A program made the translations under genes and the position numbers. Under the pieces are notes generated by a model, which saw only the letters and a program-made list of their open reading frames with translations, was not told the DNA's origin and made no database searches. A stretch of 64,000 nucleotides of DNA, taken from Pedobacter quisquiliarum. Its GTDB lineage: Bacteria; Bacteroidota; Bacteroidia; Sphingobacteriales; Sphingobacteriaceae. Shown piece after piece: positions 35,094 to 43,659 of the stretch (positions within the stretch are counted from its first letter, which is position 1; every line of letters starts with the position of its first letter). The DNA lies in NCBI RefSeq assembly GCF_014642175.1, contig NZ_BMIL01000001.1, forward strand, positions 372,001 through 436,000. The letters are read 5' to 3'.

Positions 35094-37064
35094 ATGGCGA
35101 AGATAAAAGTGGTCAAGAGCAAAAAAGTGGTAGAACCGCCCGCATGGTTTTCGTTATTTTCTGACGAAGACATTCAACTGTTCAAGGATGGAAAACACCA
35201 CCAGCTGTTTAATAAACTCGGTTCGCACCTGGTTGAACATGCTGGAGTTAAAGGGACATATTTTGCCGTCTGGGCGCCGAATGCGAAGCAGGCAAGTGTT
35301 ATCGGTAACTTCAATGGCTGGAACCGAAGCAGTCATCCCATGTCAGTACGTTGGGATAGCTCCGGGATATGGGAATGCTTTATACCCGGGCTTGGTGCCG
35401 CAGAATACTACAAGTACTTCATTGAATCGCATAGTGGTTATCAGGTAGAGAAAGGCGACCCTTATGCCTTTCACTGGGAGACGCCGCCGCATACCGCAAG
35501 TGTTACCTGGGATCTTACCTATACCTGGAATGATGAAACCTGGATGGCACAGCGGAAATTGCAAAACCCGCTGGAGAAACCGCTTTCCATTTATGAGGTT
35601 CACCTCGGATCCTGGCGTCGCGTCGACAACGAGCAGCCAAATTCGTTTCTAACCTACCGTGAACTGGCGGAACAGCTACCCGCGTATTGTCAGTACATGA
35701 ACTTCACACATGTGGAGTTTATGCCGGTGATGGAACATCCATTCTACGGATCCTGGGGTTATCAGGTCGTAGGCTTCTACGCACCGAGTAGCCGCTATGG
35801 TACCACACAGGATTTCATGTATTTGATCGACAAGCTGCACCAGGCCGGCATTGGTGTGATTCTGGACTGGGTACCCTCACATTTCCCAACAGATGAGCAC
35901 GGTCCTGGATATTTTGATGGCACGCATTTGTATGAATGGGAAGATCCCAGAAAGGGATTCCATCCAGACTGGAAGAGCTTCATATTCAACCTGAGCAGAA
36001 ATGAAGTTCGGGCATTCCTGATCTCCAATGCCATATTCTGGCTGGAGAATTATCACATCGACGGCTTAAGAGTGGATGCTGTTGCGTCCATGCTCTACCT
36101 GGATTATTCCCGAAATGACGGAGAATGGGTACCGAACATCCATGGCGGCCGTGAAAACCTCGATTCCATCAGCTTTCTGCAGGAATTGAATCAGGTTATC
36201 CACACCGAATATCAGGATGTATTTACCGTTGCTGAAGAGTCGACCTCCTGGCCGGGCGTTACGCATCCCGTGGCCGACGGCGGCCTCGGCTTTGATATGA
36301 AATGGATGATGGGTTGGATGCACGATACGCTCGGTTACCTGCAGACAGACCCGATCTACAGAAAGTACAGACAAGGGCAACTTACCTTCAGCATGATGTA
36401 CGCCTTCTCAGAACGTTTTACCTTGCCGCTCTCGCATGATGAAGTGGTATATGGAAAGGCTTCGCTGATCAACAAGATGCCGGGTGACAACTGGCAGCAA
36501 TTCGCAAACTTAAGACTCTTATATGCGTACATGTTTGGACACCCAGGTGCTAAGATGATCTTCATGGGTGGAGAGTTTGCACAGCGGCATGAATGGCGCC
36601 ACGATTACAGTCTGGACTGGCATGAGAATAACAATCCTGATCATCAGGGCATACAGCGCCTGGTAAGGGATCTGAATAAGCTGTATCGGGATCAACCAGC
36701 GTTATATAAATTCAATTTTTCACATGAAGGCTTTGAGTGGATAAACGCAGATGACGCAGAAAGGTCTGTGATCTCCTGGATGCGAAAAGGGGAGGATGAA
36801 GCGGATACGCTCATCTTTGTGGCCAACTTCAATCCGCAGGTCTGGAACAATTACCGCCTGGGTGTTCCAAAGATGGGCTACTATGATGAGGTGTTCAGCT
36901 CCGATGATCTATATTATGGTGGCAGCGACATCCGAAACCTGAAAGTGCTGGAAACCGCACCAATCCCTGCGAACAGGCAGACACACTCCCTGTCATTGAA
37001 AGTGCCGCCACTAGCTGTGATGGTGCTCAAGTTCAGCCATACTTATGGCTGGTATAAATCTTAA
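35094..37064 (+). CDS. glgB: 1,4-alpha-glucan branching enzyme
   Basis: GH13 branching enzyme, 656 residues. An N-terminal CBM48 domain (GTYFAVWAPNAKQASVIGNFNGWN) precedes the barrel: YEVHLGSWRR, FMPVMEHPFYGSWGYQ, nucleophile Asp328 in GLRVDAVASMLYLDYSR, acid Glu381 in VAEESTSWPGV and LSHDEVVYGK. It adds alpha-1,6 branches to the GlgE product. Last gene of glgE-treS-mak-glgB, 11 bases after treS, followed by a strong hairpin. The gene set lacks glgC/glgA in this window, which fits synthesis from trehalose and not from ADP-glucose. Confidence 0.95.
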   Translation: MAKIKVVKSKKVVEPPAWFSLFSDEDIQLFKDGKHHQLFNKLGSHLVEHAGVKGTYFAVWAPNAKQASVIGNFNGWNRSSHPMSVRWDSSGIWECFIPGLGAAEYYKYFIESHSGYQVEKGDPYAFHWETPPHTASVTWDLTYTWNDETWMAQRKLQNPLEKPLSIYEVHLGSWRRVDNEQPNSFLTYRELAEQLPAYCQYMNFTHVEFMPVMEHPFYGSWGYQVVGFYAPSSRYGTTQDFMYLIDKLHQAGIGVILDWVPSHFPTDEHGPGYFDGTHLYEWEDPRKGFHPDWKSFIFNLSRNEVRAFLISNAIFWLENYHIDGLRVDAVASMLYLDYSRNDGEWVPNIHGGRENLDSISFLQELNQVIHTEYQDVFTVAEESTSWPGVTHPVADGGLGFDMKWMMGWMHDTLGYLQTDPIYRKYRQGQLTFSMMYAFSERFTLPLSHDEVVYGKASLINKMPGDNWQQFANLRLLYAYMFGHPGAKMIFMGGEFAQRHEWRHDYSLDWHENNNPDHQGIQRLVRDLNKLYRDQPALYKFNFSHEGFEWINADDAERSVISWMRKGEDEADTLIFVANFNPQVWNNYRLGVPKMGYYDEVFSSDDLYYGGSDIRNLKVLETAPIPANRQTHSLSLKVPPLAVMVLKFSHTYGWYKS

Positions 37065-37067
37065 ATA

Positions 37068-37099
37068 TTTACAGCTGTACCCGAGGGTACAGCTGTAAA
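37068..37099. terminator. Bidirectional terminator between glgB and the HTH gene
   Basis: A perfect 15-bp inverted repeat, TTTACAGCTGTACCC and its complement, with two bases between the arms (so a tetraloop if one pair stays open). It lies four bases after the glgB stop and eight before the stop of the convergent HTH gene. A-rich and T-rich flanks on both sides fit termination in both directions. Confidence 0.8.
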
Positions 37100-37106
37100 A
37101 TTATAA

Positions 37107-37484
37107 TTAGGACATAGTACTCAGGATGCCACTGATCTCGCGATCCATACTGCATTCTGCTAAGAGCGCATTATAACGCTCCATTAAGTCTATGTACTTA
37201 TCTTTCCAGATATCTTTATTTTCTTCTACTCGCTTTTCAACCGGAGCGTGTTCCTTAAATCCTTTTTCAAAATCTTCAGGTGTAAAAAAATGCGGTAACT
37301 CAACAGAAAAGTCGTGGTTAATCACACAACCGATTTTGTAAATGATCTCCGGTTTAAGCCTTGGTTGGTTAAACCAATTGTAAACTGATCTACGATTTAC
37401 ATTTGTCAATCTCGCCACATCGGTGATCGAATGGCCGTTTCTTCTTACTACTTTTTCAACAATTTCTCCGTGATGTATATCCAT
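37107..37484 (-). CDS. Helix-turn-helix DNA-binding protein
   Basis: A 125-residue protein with an N-terminal HTH: SITDVARLTNVNRRSVYNWFNQPRLKPEIIYKIGCVINHDF (about 19-59), of the Cro/XRE or resolvase-like kind. The C-terminal part is charged and predicted helical (ENKDIWKDKYIDLMERYNALLAEC), possibly for dimerisation. It lies between the glgB terminator and the phosphorylase gene. Whether it regulates alpha-glucan genes is not shown; location makes that worth testing. A repeated GTAGCTAA element in its upstream region may be its own operator. Confidence 0.7.
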   Translation of the reverse strand: MDIHHGEIVEKVVRRNGHSITDVARLTNVNRRSVYNWFNQPRLKPEIIYKIGCVINHDFSVELPHFFTPEDFEKGFKEHAPVEKRVEENKDIWKDKYIDLMERYNALLAECSMDREISGILSTMS

Positions 37485-37572
37485 ATAAACGTGTTTAATT
37501 AAGTCAAACCTTGAACTGTGAGAAGATTATTGTGTAACAAATACGCAACCGTCTTAAAAACTGCACAGTTTT

Positions 37573-37643
37573 GTAGCTAAAAAATACACACAAGCCCTGT
37601 AAAAATTCCTTAAACCTGTGAATAGCTGCATTTTAGTAGCTAA
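37573..37643. repeat. Two copies of a CTGCA...GTAGCTAA element
   Basis: GTAGCTAA occurs at 37573-37580 and 37636-37643, each preceded by CTGCA (37561-37565 and 37626-37630) with spacers of seven and five bases. They sit in the 233-base gap between the HTH gene start and the phosphorylase stop, 63 bp apart. They are candidate binding sites; chance is possible. Confidence 0.35.
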
Positions 37644-37717
37644 CACGTCCAATGTTGCAAAATTTGTTCCGGCACAAAGCAAGCCGCCACGTTCACCTGC
37701 AATTGTTAACGAGATAT

Positions 37718-39370
37718 TTAACCTAAATACATTTTTTCATAATACGCCCTGGCCAATCTTGCTGATTCAAAGGCTGGAACAACATCTTGAGCAGAAGTTT
37801 TAAGTATTTGTACCCATTTTTCAGGATCGTTGTAGTACAAAGGCAGAATTTCTTCTTCTAATAAAGTCATTAGAGCTCGATTTTCCTGTTTGTCGACCGC
37901 TTCTGGGGCAGATTGGTCCTCCATTGCAGCAATCACAAATGCATTCTCCATGTGTCTTGCAAACTCAGGCACCCATCCATCCGGCATCGATAGATTGATG
38001 GACCCGTTCATAGCCGCTGTCATCCCGCTGGTGCCTGAAGCTTCGCGAAACATTCTTGGGTTGTTCAGCCAGACATCAGAACCCTTCTTCAGTGCATCAG
38101 AAAGTCCCAGTTCATAACCCGTAAGCACTGTACAATTTGCAAGTGGTTTGGCTCTTGAAATGATGTGGTTGAAAAGCGCAATAGAGCCATGGTCGCCTGG
38201 GTAGGGCTTGCCCGCCCATATAAACTGCACCGGATAAGTAGTGCCTGTTACCATTTTCTCGAACCGCTCCCAGTCCTGCATCACCAGATCCGCGCGTTTG
38301 TAGCCTGCAAATCTTCTGGCCCAAACCACCGTGAGCACATCCGCTTTGAATAGTTTGCCGGTTTGATCTGCTACAATTTTGAAAAGATCCTTTTTCAGCG
38401 CCTTTTTTCTATTTACAATTGCCTCTTGATCATCCTGGTCAATTGCTGCTGCGAGTTCTTTATCTGTCCAGAACTTCTTGTTTTGTGCATTTGTAATAGC
38501 TATGATGTCGCACACACCGGGATTACTGCTCCACATCTGCCTTGCAACTTCCGCATGTAACTTGGAAACCCCGTTTGCCTTGCGGGCAAACTTTAGTGCG
38601 GCCAGCGTGAAATTAAAATCATCGCCGTCCATACCCAGGATATATTTTGCTTCATGTTCCTGTATATGATAGAAGAAGGACATGTCCTTCAGCAAGCTGT
38701 AGCGGTGCGATTCATTACCGGCCATCTCTGGCGTATGCGTTGTAAACACAACACGTTTTTTGATCTCCTCCAGGCTTTTATACTTGGCATAAAGGTAAAA
38801 GCCCAAGGCTACACCATGTCCTTCGTTTAAGTGGTAAACCTCCGGATTGAGCTCCAAGGCATCCAGCAACATTCCACCGCCAATGCCTAGTAAGATGCTT
38901 TGCGCAATCCGGGTGGTTTCATTGCCGTCATACAGATGATGCGTAATGCTTCTCGACATCTCATCGTTCTCGGGAATATCAGTGGACAATAGAAACAGCG
39001 GTGCACTTCCAAAGACTTCAGGCTTAAGCAGGTAAACTTTAACCTTTACTGGGTAATCGTGAACCGGAACGGTAAGTATGATGCCAGTGTCCGTAAGGAA
39101 GGAATACTGTTTCTCCACAAATTCTGCTTTCATCAGGGCATCACTCGTTCTCACCTGATCGTAGTAGCCGAACTTCCATAACATGCCGATGCCGACCAGG
39201 TTTTGCTTAAGTTCATAAGCACTACGAAGATGTGAACCTGCCAAAAAGCCCAGGCCACCACTATATATTTTTAGCGCCTGATCAATCGCGAACTCCATAG
39301 AGAAGTAAGCTACTGGCTTGGCAAATTCTTCACTCGGCGTATAGCCAAAGATTTCCGCTTTACTTAGCAT
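37718..39370 (-). CDS. Alpha-glucan phosphorylase family protein, PLP-lysine position replaced
   Basis: A 550-residue member of the short alpha-glucan phosphorylase group (GT35), expected to release glucose-1-phosphate from alpha-glucan. Conserved are PVAYFSMEFAID, YSGGLGFLAGSHL, HLNEGH, TTHTPEMAGNE, and the phosphate-site segment VVWARRFAGYKRADL (Arg352, Lys358). In the cofactor loop EASGTSGMTAAMNGSINLS, the residue aligned with the Schiff-base lysine of phosphorylases (GTSGMK or GTGNMK) is Thr451, encoded by ACA. Without that Lys, PLP cannot be bound in the usual way, so activity or chemistry may differ. Follows the ldhA-like gene by 54 bases in the same direction. Confidence 0.85.
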   Translation of the reverse strand: MLSKAEIFGYTPSEEFAKPVAYFSMEFAIDQALKIYSGGLGFLAGSHLRSAYELKQNLVGIGMLWKFGYYDQVRTSDALMKAEFVEKQYSFLTDTGIILTVPVHDYPVKVKVYLLKPEVFGSAPLFLLSTDIPENDEMSRSITHHLYDGNETTRIAQSILLGIGGGMLLDALELNPEVYHLNEGHGVALGFYLYAKYKSLEEIKKRVVFTTHTPEMAGNESHRYSLLKDMSFFYHIQEHEAKYILGMDGDDFNFTLAALKFARKANGVSKLHAEVARQMWSSNPGVCDIIAITNAQNKKFWTDKELAAAIDQDDQEAIVNRKKALKKDLFKIVADQTGKLFKADVLTVVWARRFAGYKRADLVMQDWERFEKMVTGTTYPVQFIWAGKPYPGDHGSIALFNHIISRAKPLANCTVLTGYELGLSDALKKGSDVWLNNPRMFREASGTSGMTAAMNGSINLSMPDGWVPEFARHMENAFVIAAMEDQSAPEAVDKQENRALMTLLEEEILPLYYNDPEKWVQILKTSAQDVVPAFESARLARAYYEKMYLG

Positions 39371-39424
39371 AGATTTAGTTTTGTGGTGTTTAAGTTGTTT
39401 GAAAAATATGTTATTCCCTATTGG

Positions 39425-40414
39425 TTAGCCAATTACAACCTGGTTGTGTAAATCAGCTTTCGAAGCAAAGGCATCAATGTTACGGAAGGTCGTCGTCGCG
39501 ATCTGCTCCATAGCCTCTTGCGTGAAGAATCCCTGATGGGAGGTGATAAGCACGTTGGGAAAGGAGATCAACCGCAGGATCATCTCATCCTGAATGACAT
39601 CTTCAGAATAGTCCTGAAAAAACAACTTGCCTTCCTGCTCATACACGTCTAGCCCCAGGTATCCAAGTTGCCCATGCTTTAATGCGGCAATTACATCCAT
39701 GGTATTGATCAGACCCCCGCGACTGGTGTTGATCAACATTGCACCTTTTTTAAACAGCTTGAGGCTATCTGCATTGATCATCTGGTGCGTACTATCCATC
39801 AGCGGACAGTGTAAGGAAACGATATCTGCGTCTGCCAGCGTTTCTTCAAGACTTCCATAGGTTACGCCGGCAGCTGCCAGTTCCTGATCGGGATAGATGT
39901 CGAAAGCACTGATTTTACAGCCGAAGCCGCGCAGGATGTTGCAGAATGCTCTCCCAATATTCCCCGTTCCGATAACCGCCACTTTACGTTGGTGCAGGTT
40001 AAAGCCCATAAGTTTTTCCAGCGAAAAGTTCCCTTCCCGTACCCGGTTGTAGGCTTTATGCGTTTTTCTGTTTAGCGTTAAAATCAGTGCCATGGCATGT
40101 TCCGCAACAGCTTCCGGCGAGTAGGCGGGAACGCGTAATACTGGAATGCCCAATGTCGTTGCTGCGGCGATGTCAACATTATTGAATCCCGCACAGCGGA
40201 GCACAACCAGGCGCACACCATTTTCATGAAGGATGGCAAGCACATCCTTGTTCACCGTATCATTTACAAAGATGCAAATCGCATCAAAATCCTTGGTGAG
40301 CGCAGCCGTCTGTTCATTCAATGGCAGCACAAAAAAGGTAAGCTCATGGCCCGTATTGAACCGGTTCAGGTATGCCTCGTCATAGGTGTAAGTACTAAAA
40401 ACCGCAATTCTCAT
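39425..40414 (-). CDS. ldhA: D-lactate dehydrogenase-type 2-hydroxyacid dehydrogenase
   Basis: NAD-dependent D-2-hydroxyacid dehydrogenase of 329 residues, closest in character to fermentative LdhA. Visible motifs: LRCAGFNNVDI (substrate side), VAVIGTGNIGRAFCNILRGFGCKISAFD (NAD-binding), LINTSRGGLINTMDVIAAL (active-site Arg), and LITSHQGFFTQEAM (active-site His; LdhA-type HQ). It would reduce pyruvate to D-lactate. It lies upstream of the phosphorylase, which would link glucan breakdown to fermentation if co-transcribed. Another 2-hydroxyacid substrate is possible. Confidence 0.88.
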   Translation of the reverse strand: MRIAVFSTYTYDEAYLNRFNTGHELTFFVLPLNEQTAALTKDFDAICIFVNDTVNKDVLAILHENGVRLVVLRCAGFNNVDIAAATTLGIPVLRVPAYSPEAVAEHAMALILTLNRKTHKAYNRVREGNFSLEKLMGFNLHQRKVAVIGTGNIGRAFCNILRGFGCKISAFDIYPDQELAAAGVTYGSLEETLADADIVSLHCPLMDSTHQMINADSLKLFKKGAMLINTSRGGLINTMDVIAALKHGQLGYLGLDVYEQEGKLFFQDYSEDVIQDEMILRLISFPNVLITSHQGFFTQEAMEQIATTTFRNIDAFASKADLHNQVVIG

Positions 40415-40529
40415 AATTCTGTTGATTTAGGACAATTTACAATTTTAGATTGGTAATCATGGCCTGCTCATGACAGCAGCTTGCCTGAAAGGCATTGTTT
40501 TTGGTTCTCTGAAGTAGATTTACTGACCC

Positions 40530-41327
40530 ATGAAGATTTTTACGAAATTACTTTTACTTTCCGGTCTCCTCGCGGGCTGTAATGCCTTTGAATACAGCCC
40601 GAACCAGACGTTCGACCGGAATTCACCTACAGATTTAAACAGAAAGGCATTAGAACAACTAATGTCCGTTCAACCGAAAAACGATACACTGAAGTTCATT
40701 CTGTCAGGTGACACACAGCGCTCCTACAAGGAAATTCCCGGCTTTATTGAAAAAGTAAATTCACTTGACAAAGTGGATTTCATCCTCGTTGCAGGTGATA
40801 TCACGGAGTTTGGAAGTTCCAAAGAAATGGAAGGTTATGCCACGCGCATGAAGAAAATGCGCGTGCCGGTTATTACCGTGATCGGCAATCATGACCTCAC
40901 CGGCCGCGGCAGGGCTGCCTATGCCCGGATGTTTGGCGATCTGAATTTTAGCTTCATATACAAAGGTACGAAGTTCATTTGCCATGATACCAATAGCCGT
41001 GAATATAAGTACAATGGCCAGGTGCCGGATCTGAACTGGCTTGCCCAGGAACTTAAGCCCACCGCAGGAGTGAAGGGCTATATTTCCGTTGGTCACGTAC
41101 CCCCATTATCTGAGGATTTCGACCAGAAATTGGTGCCAAAATATAAGGCGCAGTTCGAGAACACCCAAGGCTTTGTAGCGGCGCTATATGGTCATACCCA
41201 TACGTACCTGACATCCGAGCCTGGCGACCGATTCAACTACCTGGTGACGGGTTCCGTTGAAAATAAAGAATTCATCATTGTAACTGTATTAAACAACAAC
41301 ATCACTCATGAACGCGTATTTTACTAG
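40530..41327 (+). CDS. Metallophosphoesterase lipoprotein
   Basis: Calcineurin-like phosphoesterase of 265 residues. The signal peptide ends in the lipobox LLAGC at Cys18, so it is membrane-anchored outside the cytoplasm. Metal motifs in order: ILSGDTQ (D), VAGDITE (GD), GNHDLTG (GNHD), GHVPP and YGHTHTY (GHxH). It is of class III phosphodiesterase size. It overlaps the next gene by 20 bases. The substrate is unknown. Confidence 0.87.
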   Translation: MKIFTKLLLLSGLLAGCNAFEYSPNQTFDRNSPTDLNRKALEQLMSVQPKNDTLKFILSGDTQRSYKEIPGFIEKVNSLDKVDFILVAGDITEFGSSKEMEGYATRMKKMRVPVITVIGNHDLTGRGRAAYARMFGDLNFSFIYKGTKFICHDTNSREYKYNGQVPDLNWLAQELKPTAGVKGYISVGHVPPLSEDFDQKLVPKYKAQFENTQGFVAALYGHTHTYLTSEPGDRFNYLVTGSVENKEFIIVTVLNNNITHERVFY

Positions 41328-41904
41328 ATGCACGCTACTGATCATCGTGCTATGCTTTGGTGTACGCGCGAATGCACAGCAATTTCTTATACCAGACGAG
41401 GTAATCCTTCAACATGCCGGCAGCATCGGTTATGTAAGCGTCGGTGCAGGCTATAAACTCTTTAACAATGAGCGTGGAAACCTGGATTTGCTATACGGGT
41501 ATGTGCCCAAATCAAAAGGCGGAACATTGCACATCATAACCGCAAAATTCGCCTACAAGCCCTTTGTAATCACTGTGAACAAGCTCGGAAAAATCTATCC
41601 CTTCAATCCAGGCTTATTTTTTACCTACACGGCACATCCGGATCTTCAGTTGAAGTTCTCCAAAGATAACTGGCCCAAGGGTTATTATTATTGGTCTGAA
41701 GCAATCAGGCCGCACTTATCTTTCAGCAATGAGCTGGAGCTTACCAAGCCCAGGTTTATCAAAGCTGCCGGTTTAAAATCCTTAAGTGTGTACTCCGAAT
41801 TCAACAGCAATGAGTGGTACCTGGTAAATTACTTCCAGAATGTACCAGAGGTGTCCGTCAAAGATGTTTTCAAGCTTGGCATTGGTGTGCGCATGCGCTT
41901 CTAA
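41308..41904 (+). CDS. Secreted outer-membrane-like protein of unknown function
   Basis: A 198-residue protein with a signal peptide ending near ANA (about residue 23). The rest alternates aromatic and polar residues (GYVSVGAGYKLF, DLLYGYVPKSKGG, AKFAYKPFVITV, HLSFSNELEL) and ends in RMRF; a terminal Phe and such alternation are typical of small outer-membrane beta-barrels. No family recognised. It is translationally coupled to the phosphoesterase lipoprotein by a 20-base overlap, so the pair may act together in the envelope. Confidence 0.65.
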   Translation: MNAYFTRCTLLIIVLCFGVRANAQQFLIPDEVILQHAGSIGYVSVGAGYKLFNNERGNLDLLYGYVPKSKGGTLHIITAKFAYKPFVITVNKLGKIYPFNPGLFFTYTAHPDLQLKFSKDNWPKGYYYWSEAIRPHLSFSNELELTKPRFIKAAGLKSLSVYSEFNSNEWYLVNYFQNVPEVSVKDVFKLGIGVRMRF

Positions 41905-41984
41905 GATTTATTTTTACAAACAATTCCGCGCCAGGGATCATTATTAAGATAACAATACCTTAATAAAAACTAAAATTCAAATCT

Positions 41985-42218
41985 ATGGCTAAGAACAATA
42001 ATGGAAGTTTTGTACCTCCTAAGGGCAAACCTTCAGGTAAAGGAAATGAAACTGCTGGATTGAAAGATGCTTTTGCGGCTATTGATCCGGATAAGGAAAA
42101 TGAAATTACTGAAAAATACATCTCAGATACCGATAGCCAGGAAGCGCTTATCCAGATGAGACATGTAAACAGAAATGTTAACAAAGGTGTAGAATATAAC
42201 GACGACACAAATAACTAG
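41985..42218 (+). CDS. Small charged protein, unknown
   Basis: A 77-residue, hydrophilic protein (begins MAKNNNGSFVPPKGKPSGKGNE) with no membrane span. The middle part (LKDAFAAIDPDKENEITEKYISD...EALIQMRHVNRNVNKG) could be helical. It ends six bases before the baeRF gene, so it is in the same operon. No family recognised. A similar low-complexity small protein (43660-43803, minus) occurs on the other side of baeRF. Confidence 0.6.
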   Translation: MAKNNNGSFVPPKGKPSGKGNETAGLKDAFAAIDPDKENEITEKYISDTDSQEALIQMRHVNRNVNKGVEYNDDTNN

Positions 42219-42223
42219 AATCT

Positions 42224-43387
42224 ATGGGCGTATTATCAAAAGAAGACATCACAGAGATCACTGGTTTTGAATCAGATATTTGTGTGTCACTCTACATGCC
42301 GGCACACAGTTCAGGCGTAGAGGTGAATGAAAAACATGATGCCTTGCTGCTCAAAAATAACCTGCAGCAAGCTAAACGAATACTTACTGAAAAAGGGAAG
42401 AGCCAGGCTGCCGTTGATTCCATCTTGAAGGAAGCTTCTGCGCTGGTAGACAACCGCGAGTTCTGGAATACACAATCGCAGGGCTTAGCTTTATTTCTGG
42501 CAGAAGGTTTATGTAAAGTAATCAAGACACCAATGCCATTGAAGGAAGAGTTGTTCATCAACTCCTCTTTTAACATCCTGCCTTTATTGCCACTAATGAC
42601 GGATGATGCTTATTTCTTCCTGCTGATGCTGAGCAAGAAAGACGCTAAAATCTTCCGTGGCGACGCATATGGATTGGAACTACTGGAAGTAGAAGGCTTG
42701 CCTAACGGAATGGATGACGTGATTCACTTCGAAGAGAAAGATGCCCAGCAGACCATGCGACGCGCAGGCGCCGGAGCGGGAAGAGGTGCCATCTCGGGTG
42801 CTAACTATCACGGTCATGGACCCGGATTAGCCGATGAAACCGAATGGGTAACGCAGTACCTGAAAGAAGTAAATCAAACTTTATGGACGGAGTTACTGTC
42901 GCAGGAATCAGCACCATTAATCCTGGCTGGTACAGAACAGATCGTTGGCTTATACCGTCAAATATCAAAGTATAACGTCGTTGAAGAGAACCTGACCGGA
43001 AACTTTGATCATGAGGATAAGAACAGCGTCTACCAGAAAGTTAAGGAGATCGCCGCTCCATTCTTTAAGCAGCAGGCACGTAAGGCGCTGAAAACCTATT
43101 ACGACAATTCGACAACGGAATTGACTTCTTCAATACCAGAAGATGTAATCCCAGCGAGTTTTTACAGCCAGATTTCCGATCTGTTCATTGTGAAAGACGC
43201 ACATATCTGGGGAACATTCGACGAGGCATCAAACGCCTTGGTTATCCATGAGGAAAGGCAGGAGGGAGACACCTGTTTGCTGAATAAAGCTGCAATTAAG
43301 ACCTTGAAAAACGGCGGTGCAGTACATGTGTTGGAACAGGATAAGATGCCTGCGGATAGTAAGATCGCAGCCTTTATGCGGTTCTAA
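42224..43387 (+). CDS. baeRF-type release-factor-fold protein
   Basis: A 387-residue protein of the bacterial archaeo-eukaryotic release-factor-like group, baeRF3-like. The N-terminus CVSLYMPAHSSGVEVNEKHDALLLKNNLQQAKRIL is typical. The middle has a Gly-rich loop (RRAGAGAGRGAISGANYHGHGPG) at the place of the catalytic GGQ of true release factors; no GGQ is present here. The C-terminal part (LFIVKDAHIWGTFDEASNALVIHEERQEGDTCLLNKAAIKTLKNGGAVHVL) resembles the third, L30e-like domain. Such proteins are thought to act on ribosomes under stress, which is inference. Followed by a strong terminator. Confidence 0.75.
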   Translation: MGVLSKEDITEITGFESDICVSLYMPAHSSGVEVNEKHDALLLKNNLQQAKRILTEKGKSQAAVDSILKEASALVDNREFWNTQSQGLALFLAEGLCKVIKTPMPLKEELFINSSFNILPLLPLMTDDAYFFLLMLSKKDAKIFRGDAYGLELLEVEGLPNGMDDVIHFEEKDAQQTMRRAGAGAGRGAISGANYHGHGPGLADETEWVTQYLKEVNQTLWTELLSQESAPLILAGTEQIVGLYRQISKYNVVEENLTGNFDHEDKNSVYQKVKEIAAPFFKQQARKALKTYYDNSTTELTSSIPEDVIPASFYSQISDLFIVKDAHIWGTFDEASNALVIHEERQEGDTCLLNKAAIKTLKNGGAVHVLEQDKMPADSKIAAFMRF

Positions 43388-43407
43388 TATTTTAAGATAG
43401 CATTAGA

Positions 43408-43440
43408 AAGTCGGCTACCGGAGGGTAGCCGACTTTTTTT
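43408..43440 (+). terminator. Rho-independent terminator after baeRF
   Basis: AAGTCGGCTACC and GGTAGCCGACTT make a perfect 12-bp stem with loop GGAG, followed by a run of T. It sits 20 bases after the stop codon of the baeRF gene. Confidence 0.9.
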
Positions 43441-43604
43441 TGGCATATACATTAAGCACACCCGACACACAGCTGATCCACACCTCGCCCACACCTCGCC
43501 CACGTGATCCGTGTGTAAGCTGTGCTTCAGCACTGGATCAGCTCAGCAGCATACCGCTCTTGATCTTCATGGCGCAAGGTCGTAAATGGCCGCCTGTAAA
43601 AAAG
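43441..43604. other. Structured orphan stretch between two outward-facing terminators
   Basis: This GC-richer stretch lies after the baeRF terminator and after (on the other strand) the terminator of the small 43660-43803 gene, so neither neighbour should be transcribed through it. It holds a 10-bp inverted repeat, AGCTGATCCA (43471-43480) and TGGATCAGCT (43534-43543), and within it an 11-bp unit CCACACCTCGC repeated in tandem (43478-43488 and 43489-43499). A short hairpin (GTGCT/AGCAC) lies at about 43522-43533. No convincing ORF. It may be a small structured RNA or a decayed palindromic element. Confidence 0.4.
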
Positions 43605-43639
43605 AAAATGGCAACAGAAAGCTATTCTGTTGCCATTTT
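43605..43639 (-). terminator. Rho-independent terminator of the 47-residue gene
   Basis: AAAATGGCAACAGAA and TTCTGTTGCCATTTT make a perfect 15-bp stem with a five-base loop. Read on the minus strand the stem is followed by CTTTTTT. It lies 21 bases after the stop of the small gene at 43660. Confidence 0.88.
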
Positions 43640-43659
43640 ATGGATCTTGTTGGAAATAT

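Noticed and set aside
43478..43503. Possible CRISPR-like repeat
   Set aside because: Only two full 11-bp copies directly in tandem without spacers, and no cas genes in the window.
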